A DNA stretch of 64,000 nt from Rhodobacteraceae bacterium HIMB11 (lineage in GTDB: Bacteria > Pseudomonadota > Alphaproteobacteria > Rhodobacterales > Rhodobacteraceae): NCBI GenBank assembly GCA_000472185.1, contig AVDB01000002.1:1-64000 (forward strand). The letters run 5' to 3'. Made by a program: the position numbers and the translations under genes. Below, in pieces: positions 57,250 to 64,000 of the stretch (within the stretch, counting starts at the first letter, position 1; the number at the start of each line of letters is the position of its first letter). The notes under the pieces were generated by a model. The model ran no database searches. It was given only the letters and a program-made list of their open reading frames with translations, and had not been told where the DNA came from.

Positions 57250-57455
57250 ACGTAACGTGGCACCCCAAGAGCTATGTTGCCCCAGCGACATCGCCAGGCA
57301 GCGCCTGCCTGCCCCCTTGGCAGGCGCTTTCACACTATCAATACTTTAAACTTTATCCTTTTGTTCTGCTCAATCGCATTTTGCAGCACCACCGCAGTGC
57401 GCCTACCCAGGCAGGCTCAGCCCTCATCGCGCTGGAGATCCGACATTATGAAGCG
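57250..57455 (+). ncRNA. Candidate 6S-like structured RNA
   Basis: The 430-base gap after folD can fold into a long rod of nested pairings: 57274-57279 with 57441-57446; 57282-57291 with 57426-57435 (two mismatches); 57303-57311 with 57408-57416 (nine perfect pairs); 57322-57327 with 57399-57404. Between the closing and inner stems lies a two-sided bubble (about 11 and 9 bases). This rod-with-central-bubble shape and size fit 6S RNA, which mimics an open promoter for sigma70 polymerase. A TATAAC at 57238-57243 could be its -10. A competing local hairpin, 57301-57309 with 57319-57327, is also possible. Ends are approximate. No long protein with family sequence is encoded here. Confidence 0.45.
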
Positions 57456-57564
57456 GTATTCACAAACCAAATCTTTAGCCCTGCAAAAACGTATAAGCGC
57501 AGTCGTTAAGTCTTTGCGCCTTCTCAAATTAGTTCGTCTTTTAGCGAACAAACAATGAGGAACT

Positions 57565-58233
57565 TCAGTCAGCGCGTGGCATCGGAATGGCCAGTGCCTT
57601 ACTACCCGTTAGAACGGCAATCGCATCTGGGCGCATCAGATTGCATAGCGGTGCGGTATGGGCGTGAAGGCCGCCTGTATAGGTTCCGTAGGCGGGCATA
57701 ATCACGCGGTCGATATCGATTAGAAATGCGGGTCGAACAAAACTGCTGCCACGCAAGTTCAGGCGCGCCTTGGGGTGGTAGTGACCAGATATTTCGCCAC
57801 TGACCCCTGTTTTTGCCTCGTGTCGGAAAACAACTGGGGGCAGGGGCAATTCGGCCAAATGGCTGCCCGCGATTTCAACGGGGCCTGGATCATGATTGCC
57901 CTCAATCCAAATCCAACGACGCCCCGCCTGTAGCCGGGTTAGCCAAAGTTTTTCATTTTCGGGTAGGCCGCGTTCGGCCTCAAGATCATCAAAGCTATCC
58001 CCCAAACAAACAACAGTTGTTGCGCCTGTCGCACGTAAATCCGCCTCAATCCGCAAAATGGTGTCGGTGGCTTCATAAGGGGGCAACATGGCGCCTCCGC
58101 GCCGTGCCATTCGTTCAGATTTTCCCAAATGCAAGTCCGAGACGCACAATAAATTTTGCGCCGCCCACCACAGGGCCCCTGATGGCAGTGCCACCATCGT
58201 CGCCCCAGCAAGTGAAAATTGATACCCTTCCAT
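57565..58233 (-). CDS. pdeM: Ligase-associated DNA damage response endonuclease PdeM
   Basis: A 222-residue metallophosphoesterase. Metal-binding motifs in order: SDLHLGK (about 32-38), GDSFDD (about 78), GNHDPG (about 113) and GHYHPK (about 150). This PdeM family occurs with an Lhr-like helicase, an exonuclease-like protein and an ATP-dependent DNA ligase in DNA-repair clusters. Here only the helicase is adjacent, 31 bases upstream on the same strand. Confidence 0.9.
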   Translation of the reverse strand: MEGYQFSLAGATMVALPSGALWWAAQNLLCVSDLHLGKSERMARRGGAMLPPYEATDTILRIEADLRATGATTVVCLGDSFDDLEAERGLPENEKLWLTRLQAGRRWIWIEGNHDPGPVEIAGSHLAELPLPPVVFRHEAKTGVSGEISGHYHPKARLNLRGSSFVRPAFLIDIDRVIMPAYGTYTGGLHAHTAPLCNLMRPDAIAVLTGSKALAIPMPRAD

Positions 58234-58264
58234 GCCCTCAGTTGCACAGAAAGTATCAGAGGGA

Positions 58265-60676
58265 TCAAGCGTCGATTTTAAGTCCCGCTTCGGCCATCAA
58301 TTGGGCTGCTTCATTTGCAACAAGGCGTTCAATGGCTTGACCCTTTACGGGGATGCGACCCGCCTCAAGGAAAAGCGGAGCAGAGAAGGGAGAGAGATGT
58401 GGCAGCGCCTTGTGCACAATGTTTCCTTCGATCCGATCCAACATATTCCTGATCCGTCCAAAATCCACCAAACCGCGCATTGCCTCGATCTGGGCGATCC
58501 GCATCAGTAGGTGATCGGGGTCATATTTCAGCAAGGTGTCGTACAAGATGTCCGATGAAAATGTCGCCTGTCGCCCTGATTTGCGCTGCCCTGGCAAATT
58601 GCGTTCGATCAGTCCCGCGATGGTTGCGACGGCGCGAAAACTACGTTTCATCACAGCGTTTCCCGCAAGCCAATTTTCAAACCCATTTTCTAGTTTTTGG
58701 GGGTCGAGTAATGTCGCAGGATCGTGCACAGGGTCCAATCCCCAGATCAGTGTCGCGTAATCCGTCGACACAAACCCAAGCGGGGCCAACCCCTCTTCCT
58801 CCATCCGTTTGGTCAGCAGCAACCCCAATGTTTGTTGCGCATTGCGCCCTGCAAATCCGAAAACACACAGATGATGGCGATCATGGCGGGGAAATGTTTC
58901 AATCAACAATGACTGACGTTGTGGCAGCACGGACATGGTTTTTTGCAATTCCAACCAGTCGGTCGTGTAATCTGGTAGGCCGCGAAAATCACCCGTTTCA
59001 AATTTATGCAAAATGCGTTCGCTCAACTGGGTCGATGTGGCGAATTTAGTGCCACCAAACACTGCGATTTTGGGTTCCTTATTGGCACGTTTGGATACCT
59101 CAACAACCAATTCACGTAATCCTTCAAACTGCACCACTTGCCCCCCGATCAGGAATGTATCACCGGGTGTGAGTGTTGCGGCAAAGGCTTCTTCAACTTC
59201 GCCCAATGGCGCACCGCCGCGTCTGCGTTGCATGCGCACCTTCAGCGTATCTGTATCCTGAATGGTGCCAGCGTTCATGCGAATGCGTGATGCGGTTCTG
59301 GGATCGCGCAGGGTATAGGTGCCATCCCCCATGTCCTTTAACCGATGCCATTGTTCATAGCGGCGCAGCGCATAGCCACCTGTTGCGCAGAAATCCAAAC
59401 AATCATCAAATTCGGCACGGCTTAGTCCGCTATAGGCGCCTGCGCGGCGTACTTCGTTGAACAGGGCAGTTGGATCAATCGGTCCCGCACAGGACAAAAG
59501 CAAAATGTGCTGACACAAAACATCAAGCGGTCCCACGGGCAGCGTTTCACCATCCAACTCACCCGCCAAAACGGCGTCCAAAGCGGCCTGACATTCGATG
59601 ATTTCAAATCGGTTGGCGGGCACAATCATTGCCTTGGATGGGGCGTTATATTGATGGTTGGCACGTCCGATCCGCTGGACCAGTCGTTTTACATTTTTAG
59701 GCGCACCAATTTGTATCACCAGATCAACATCGCCCCAATCAATGCCCAAATCCAAACTGCCTGTGCAGACCACCGCGCGCAGAGCGCCTTGGGTCATTGC
59801 GGTTTCAACCTTTTGGCGTTGTTCACGGTCCAACGATCCATGGTGGATCGCAATGGGCAGGCCCGCTTCATTTTCCAACCAAAGTGCGTGAAAAAATATT
59901 TCGGCCTGTGCACGGGTGTTGTGAAATATCAGGGTCGTTTTGTGTTTTTCAATCTGCTCAAGCACCATGGGCACGGAATAGGCGGCCCCTGCGCCCGCCC
60001 ACGGCGGGGGTGTTTCACCGATCAGCATCTGAATATCAGGGGCAGGTCCGGGGTCTGCGAATAATATGGGGCAGGGATCAGGATGGGCCGCCATGGTTTT
60101 CGCAATCGCATCCGGATCATCCACAGTTGCCGACAGCCCCACGCGCCGCAATTCAGGACACAGTGATTGCAGGCGCGACAGCGCCAGCATCAATTGATCA
60201 CCGCGCTTGCTTTCGGCCAAGGCGTGTATTTCGTCAATGACAATCCGTTTTAGGCCACTGAAAATTTTGGGTGCATCTGGGTAGGAAATTAATAACGCAA
60301 GGCTTTCGGGCGTCGTCAAAAGGATATGGGGTGGTTCGGCGCGTTGGCGTTTTTTCTGTGTGTTTGACGTATCGCCCGTGCGATCCTCAACCCGAATGGG
60401 CAAATCCATTTCATCAATGGGGGTTTGCAAATTTCGCTTAATATCAGCGGCCAGCGCCTTGAGCGGTGACACATAGAGTGTGTGCAAGCCTTTGTGCGTG
60501 CCATCCTCTAATTCAAGCAGGCTTGGCAAAAAACCACTAAGCGTTTTGCCCGCACCTGTCGGTGCGATCAACAACTGCGCAGGGCGTGCGGCATAGGACA
60601 GCAATTCACGCTGATGCGGGTGGAGTGTCCAATTCCGAGAGGTGAGCCAGCGCTCAAATTTTGATGAAATTTCCAT
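58265..60676 (-). CDS. Ligase-associated Lhr-like DEXH-box helicase
   Basis: An 803-residue superfamily 2 helicase of the ligase-associated DNA damage response type. Motif I APTGAGKTLSGF is near residue 40, II DEIHALAESKRG near 145, III SATVDDP near 180, and VI QRIGRANH near 340. A C-terminal winged-helix/Lhr region follows. Lhr-type helicases translocate 3'-5' on DNA. It likely forms an operon with pdeM; the partner ligase and exonuclease genes are not in this window. Confidence 0.93.
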   Translation of the reverse strand: MEISSKFERWLTSRNWTLHPHQRELLSYAARPAQLLIAPTGAGKTLSGFLPSLLELEDGTHKGLHTLYVSPLKALAADIKRNLQTPIDEMDLPIRVEDRTGDTSNTQKKRQRAEPPHILLTTPESLALLISYPDAPKIFSGLKRIVIDEIHALAESKRGDQLMLALSRLQSLCPELRRVGLSATVDDPDAIAKTMAAHPDPCPILFADPGPAPDIQMLIGETPPPWAGAGAAYSVPMVLEQIEKHKTTLIFHNTRAQAEIFFHALWLENEAGLPIAIHHGSLDREQRQKVETAMTQGALRAVVCTGSLDLGIDWGDVDLVIQIGAPKNVKRLVQRIGRANHQYNAPSKAMIVPANRFEIIECQAALDAVLAGELDGETLPVGPLDVLCQHILLLSCAGPIDPTALFNEVRRAGAYSGLSRAEFDDCLDFCATGGYALRRYEQWHRLKDMGDGTYTLRDPRTASRIRMNAGTIQDTDTLKVRMQRRRGGAPLGEVEEAFAATLTPGDTFLIGGQVVQFEGLRELVVEVSKRANKEPKIAVFGGTKFATSTQLSERILHKFETGDFRGLPDYTTDWLELQKTMSVLPQRQSLLIETFPRHDRHHLCVFGFAGRNAQQTLGLLLTKRMEEEGLAPLGFVSTDYATLIWGLDPVHDPATLLDPQKLENGFENWLAGNAVMKRSFRAVATIAGLIERNLPGQRKSGRQATFSSDILYDTLLKYDPDHLLMRIAQIEAMRGLVDFGRIRNMLDRIEGNIVHKALPHLSPFSAPLFLEAGRIPVKGQAIERLVANEAAQLMAEAGLKIDA

Positions 60677-60762
60677 GCTGATTAAGTAGCTCGGAAGAAT
60701 TTTTTTTCAGCCAAATGAATAAATAGAAAACACGCCTAATTCTTTGTTGTCTTTTGTGACTA

Positions 60763-61890
60763 CTAATTCATATCCGATAGCGTGATGTGGACAGCATATA
60801 TTTGCCGCTCGTGATTTGTGTTTTTTCTATTAAAGAATTGAATTCGCTTTTGCGCTTGCTCACCACGGTATGGAGTGAGGTTTAGTGCGTTAGGTGCAAC
60901 GATCAAAATCAAAGACGAACCATTTTGCATATCCACGGTATGTCGTAAGCTTGTTAATTGGGTCTCAAAGACATTTGTAATATTGGAGATTATGGCCTCA
61001 TCCTGTGATACGGATTGTTCGATGACACCAATGTTCATTCTAATAGCGCCATCGCTATTTTCTATCATCTCTCCACTGATGGAGAAATCAGCACCGTTTT
61101 TGAAATTTTTGATTAATATTGTATCACCGTCGCGGTGAGGGTAACTAACGGACCCACCCACAAAAAATTCAATTTGTTTAGATGGTCGTAAAGTATAGCT
61201 TTTGGTTTTGGTTTTAAATGATTTCAACTTCAATAACAGACTGCTGAATTGCGCGTCAGCAGGTGACAGAATTTTTACGGCGCTCTTTTCTGTTCCAGTG
61301 TATAAATCCCTGAAAAATTTATGATTTGTTTCGATTGTGTAGGTTTGAGTAATAAGTGCTTTACTGGTTAAACTTTCTATATCTATCAGATTTGATACCA
61401 AATTTGGTGCATATCTATTAGCGAGTAAAACTGCTTTGTTGCTAGCTTCGGCACTACTCACTTTTCCGTGTAATACAATACCATCATTTGCACTGCGTAC
61501 TTTTATTTCTTCATCAGGTAAAATTTCTTTGAGCCTTTTTCGCAACTCATTAAGGTCAGTCGTAACTTTAATCTGTACATTGGAGATTAAATTTCCCTTT
61601 TTGTCGATTAATGTAAGAGTGGTCGTTCCAGCCAGCTTTCCTAAAATGTATACTGTCCGGTCTGATAGTGTCGAAAAGTCAGCTATTGCGGGATTTGCTA
61701 TCGATAGCTCTGCAAATGGTATCGCACTTTCAATAACAACGGCGCGATCGATTGGTACGCCTATTGTCTGCTCTTCAGACTTCTGGATTACGTTAACAAT
61801 GTCGCCCCAAGCCGTAGTGCCTAAAATTGTAAAGGCAGTCACTACTATTAATGCAGTTGCTGCCATACTTTTAAAATGCTGAGATATCAT
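60763..61890 (-). CDS. Orphan CpaC-like pilus/secretin family protein
   Basis: A 375-residue exported protein. Signal-like N-terminus (MISQHFKSMAATALIVVTAF). The N-terminal region is CpaC/RcpA-like: VPIDRAVVIESAIPFAELSIANP, VYILGKLAGTTTLTLID. A BON-like region follows (RLKEILPDEEIKVRSANDGIVLHGKV). A C-terminal part has SLRHTVDMQNGSSLILIVAP. A full secretin core with the VPxLSxIPxxG-type motif is not evident, and no tad/cpa genes flank it. It is AT-rich relative to its neighbours, so it may be degenerate, divergent or acquired. Confidence 0.65.
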   Translation of the reverse strand: MISQHFKSMAATALIVVTAFTILGTTAWGDIVNVIQKSEEQTIGVPIDRAVVIESAIPFAELSIANPAIADFSTLSDRTVYILGKLAGTTTLTLIDKKGNLISNVQIKVTTDLNELRKRLKEILPDEEIKVRSANDGIVLHGKVSSAEASNKAVLLANRYAPNLVSNLIDIESLTSKALITQTYTIETNHKFFRDLYTGTEKSAVKILSPADAQFSSLLLKLKSFKTKTKSYTLRPSKQIEFFVGGSVSYPHRDGDTILIKNFKNGADFSISGEMIENSDGAIRMNIGVIEQSVSQDEAIISNITNVFETQLTSLRHTVDMQNGSSLILIVAPNALNLTPYRGEQAQKRIQFFNRKNTNHERQIYAVHITLSDMN

Positions 61891-62016
61891 GGCGTTAGGC
61901 TCGATCTTAATTGGGCGTTTTCCTAAAATGCTAAGTTATTTTAGAATATAAAGCAAAGGTAAAGGTTTGAGACAATATTACCGTTACAAACTAATTGACT
62001 ATTATAAAATGTTACC

Positions 62017-62051
62017 GCGGCCTGACTTGGAAATATTCCTAAGCAGGCCGC
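62017..62051 (-). terminator. Terminator-like hairpin downstream of the CoA-transferase genes
   Basis: GCGGCCTG (62017-62024) pairs perfectly with CAGGCCGC (62044-62051), 12 bases past the minus-strand stop. The T-run in the minus-strand direction is weak (CGGTAACATTTT), so strength is uncertain. Confidence 0.55.
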
Positions 62052-62062
62052 ATGCTAATAGT

Positions 62063-62692
62063 TTAATCGACGATTGTTGCCTCGGTCGCAGCGCGTAGGT
62101 CAGATTCGCTGACGCCCTCTGCGCATTCTACGATGCGCAATCCGCCCTCAACCACGTCTAGGACACCTAGGTTTGTAATAATGCGATCCACCACGGCGGT
62201 TCCTGTTAGGGGCAGGGTACATGCCTGCAACACTTTACTGTCGCCATGTTTGTTTGTGTGATCCATCACTACGATCACACGACCCACACCTGCCACCAGG
62301 TCCATCGCGCCGCCCATGCCCTTGACCAGCTTGCCTGGGATCATCCAGTTTGCCAGATCGCCGTTTTCGGCAACTTCCATCGCGCCTAGGATGGCCATGG
62401 CGATTTTGCCGCCACGGATCATGCCAAAGGATGTCGCACTGTCGAAATAGGCCGTTTGGGGTAATTCAGTGATGGTTTGTTTCCCTGCATTTATCAGATC
62501 AGGATCCTCTTCCCCTTCGTACGGGAACGGGCCCATGCCCAACATACCGTTTTCAGATTGAAGCGTCACTGTGATCCCATCGGGGATATAATTGGAAACC
62601 AGTGTTGGAATGCCGATCCCAAGGTTCACATACATGCCATCCTGAAGTTCCTGTGCCGCGCGTGCGGCCATTTGATTGCGATCCCATGCCAT
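62063..62692 (-). CDS. scoB: 3-oxoacid CoA-transferase subunit B
   Basis: Beta subunit of the enzyme moving CoA from succinyl-CoA to acetoacetate-type acids. 209 residues. The catalytic Glu motif [12 protein letters not shown] is near residue 47, and GIGIPTLV near 24 marks the CoA-binding entry. It lies 3 bases after the A subunit, so both are co-translated. Substrate range (acetoacetate or related) is not certain. Confidence 0.95.
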   Translation of the reverse strand: MAWDRNQMAARAAQELQDGMYVNLGIGIPTLVSNYIPDGITVTLQSENGMLGMGPFPYEGEEDPDLINAGKQTITELPQTAYFDSATSFGMIRGGKIAMAILGAMEVAENGDLANWMIPGKLVKGMGGAMDLVAGVGRVIVVMDHTNKHGDSKVLQACTLPLTGTAVVDRIITNLGVLDVVEGGLRIVECAEGVSESDLRAATEATIVD

Positions 62693-62695
62693 TGA

Positions 62696-63400
62696 TCAAC
62701 CCTCCGTCCGTGGGCGCGTTGTGCGCTGTTCGATGCGTTTTTCATGTTCACCTTGGATAATACGGTGCACATAGATCCCGGGTAGGTGAATATGATCTGG
62801 GTCCAATGATCCTGTTGGAACAATTTCTTCGACTTCCACAACACAGACCTTACCGCACATCGCTGCAGGTGGGTTGAAGTTTCGGGCCGTTTTGCGGAAG
62901 ACCAGATTGCCTGTCTCATCCGCTTTCCACGCTTTTACGATTGCAAGGTCAGCAAAGATACCGCGCTCAAGGATATAGGTTTCGCCATCAAAATCCTTGT
63001 GCTCTTTCCCTTCGGCAACAACGGTGCCGACGCCTGTTTTGGTATAGAACCCGGGGATGCCTGCCCCCCCTGCACGCATGCGTTCGGCCAATGTGCCCTG
63101 TGGGTTGAACTCCAATTCCAGTTCCCCTGACAGGTACTGGCGCATGAATTCTGCGTTTTCTCCCACGTAGGATGAAATCATCTTTTTCACCTGACGGGTT
63201 TGCAACAAAATGCCGATGCCGAAATCATCAACACCCGCGTTATTGGATGCAAATGTCATACCCTTGGTGCCCGCATCGCGGATCGCGGCCAGCAAGAGTT
63301 CGGGAATACCGCTAAGGCCAAAACCGCCCGATGCGATGAACATGCCGTCAAACAACAATCCATCTAACGCTTCGGTGGCGGATCCATAGACTTTCTTCAT
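62696..63400 (-). CDS. scoA: 3-oxoacid CoA-transferase subunit A
   Basis: Alpha subunit of the same heteromer. 234 residues. The family signature GGFGLSGIPELL is near residue 22, and GAGIPGFYTKTGVGTVVAEG near 113 is conserved. It is first in the scoA-scoB operon on the minus strand, following the gap after topA. Confidence 0.95.
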   Translation of the reverse strand: MKKVYGSATEALDGLLFDGMFIASGGFGLSGIPELLLAAIRDAGTKGMTFASNNAGVDDFGIGILLQTRQVKKMISSYVGENAEFMRQYLSGELELEFNPQGTLAERMRAGGAGIPGFYTKTGVGTVVAEGKEHKDFDGETYILERGIFADLAIVKAWKADETGNLVFRKTARNFNPPAAMCGKVCVVEVEEIVPTGSLDPDHIHLPGIYVHRIIQGEHEKRIEQRTTRPRTEG

Positions 63401-63500
63401 GGAAAAGCTCCGTTTTTAGATAATTGGGCAATATGTGGCGCGTTGCCGCGCCAGTGTCAATTCATTGGATGCAGAAAGCCTGTGCGCATATGCGCCAAAA

Positions 63501-64000
63501 TTACTTTTTGCGTTTGCCTTTTTTGGCACCACCCTTGGCGGCCTTTTCGGCGATTAGTTGAACGGCCATGTCCATTGTCACGTCTTCTGGTTTGACCTCC
63601 TTGGGCAGGGTTGCATTGATTTTGCCGAATTTGACATAGGCCCCATAGCGTCCGTCCATCACATTAACGGGGCCGCCATCGGTTGGGTGTTCGCCCAATT
63701 CTTTTAGTGGGGTGGCGGTGGCGCGGGCGGATCCACGGCTTGCCTTTTTGGCCAATTCTTCAACGGCGCGATTCATGCCGATGGTAAAGACATCATCGAC
63801 CTCTTTCAAATTGGCATAGGTGCGGCCGTGTTTCACAAACGGGCCATAGCGGCCAATACCCGCCTCGATCATCTCGCCGTCTTCTGGGTGGGGGCCGACC
63901 TCACGCGGTAGATTGAGCAGCATCAAAGCGCGTTCTAAATCCATTTCCGCAGGCGCCCATCCTTTGGGTAGGCTGGCGCGTGGTGGTTTGGGCGCCTCTT
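63501..64000 (-). CDS. topA: DNA topoisomerase I, C-terminal part (runs off the window)
   Basis: The 3' end of topA. The frame stays open to the window edge, so the catalytic N-terminal part is outside. The visible portion has the C-terminal topoisomerase repeats: GIGRYGPFVKHGRTYANL and MDGRYGAYVKFGKINATL. A Lys/Gly-rich tail ends KKGKRKK, which is typical of alphaproteobacterial TopA and probably helps DNA binding. Stop at 63501. The CoA-transferase genes lie about 100 bases downstream. Confidence 0.93.
   Translation of the reverse strand, partial: EAPKPPRASLPKGWAPAEMDLERALMLLNLPREVGPHPEDGEMIEAGIGRYGPFVKHGRTYANLKEVDDVFTIGMNRAVEELAKKASRGSARATATPLKELGEHPTDGGPVNVMDGRYGAYVKFGKINATLPKEVKPEDVTMDMAVQLIAEKAAKGGAKKGKRKK

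Noticed and set aside
57274-57558. Open frame of about 94 codons downstream of folD, with a basic 36-codon end starting at 57448
   Set aside because: The residues have low complexity and no family likeness, and the region is better explained by RNA structure; the small basic end is not excluded.
1-64000. CRISPR arrays, insertion sequences, rRNA and tRNA genes
   Set aside because: I looked for regular direct repeats, transposase motifs, and tRNA or rRNA signatures and recognised none in this window; a dedicated scan could still reveal a short tRNA.

Overview
The window looks like chromosomal DNA of an alphaproteobacterium of the order Rhodobacterales (roseobacter group) with a moderate-to-low G+C content. 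This rests on the gene content and order: an S10-spc-alpha ribosomal superoperon without rpmJ or infA, a 338-residue RpoA, a TIGR02466-type oxygenase between rplP and rpmC, a general L-amino-acid (aapJQMP-type) transporter, an ATP12-family chaperone, FtsEX beside an MJ0042-type zinc-ribbon protein, and the ligase-associated helicase/PdeM pair. Species assignment is not possible from sequence reading alone.

Layout. About 0-19.5 kb is the ribosomal superoperon rpsJ to rplQ, including secY, adk and rpoA. It is interrupted at several points by intrinsic terminators and non-ribosomal inserts: a decayed secreted-protein gene between rplW and rplB, an antisense 2OG-Fe(II) oxygenase between rplP and rpmC, a decayed GT4-type glycosyl-phosphate transferase between rpmD and rplO, a terminator-like hairpin just before secY, and two small RTX-type calcium-binding proteins between adk and rpsM. 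About 19.5-24.8 kb holds a TauD-family dioxygenase and a tight housekeeping run (rarA, crcB, an RluA-family pseudouridine synthase, a HAD phosphatase, an ATP12 chaperone). About 24.9-29.4 kb is a complete polar/general amino-acid ABC transporter.

About 29.5-42.6 kb is a visibly AT-richer surface-glycan/LPS island. It carries three glycosyltransferases, a NeuC-like UDP-GlcNAc 2-epimerase, two tandem Kdo-transferase (GT30) genes, an LptF/G-like permease, an LpxL-like acyltransferase, a Gfo/Idh oxidoreductase + CMP-sugar synthetase + SDR operon, and an MsbA-like flippase. Together they could make, activate, attach and export an unusual acidic sugar on lipid A/core, but no NeuB-type synthase is in view.

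From 42.7 kb the DNA returns to ordinary core genes: a TlpA-like thioredoxin, argH with a tiny LptM-like lipoprotein, an aminotransferase, lysA, a TIGR02302 envelope protein, a zinc-ribbon protein, ftsEX, a PlsC acyltransferase, two adjacent decayed genes (PPOX-type flavoprotein and MOSC), fhs and folD (one-carbon metabolism), and a structured candidate 6S-like RNA. The minus-strand end holds pdeM, an Lhr-like helicase, an orphan CpaC-like protein, the two subunits of a 3-oxoacid CoA-transferase, and the 3' end of topA. Four genes are visibly broken, two of them by an apparent Trp TGG to TGA change. No tRNA, rRNA, insertion sequence or CRISPR array was recognised.
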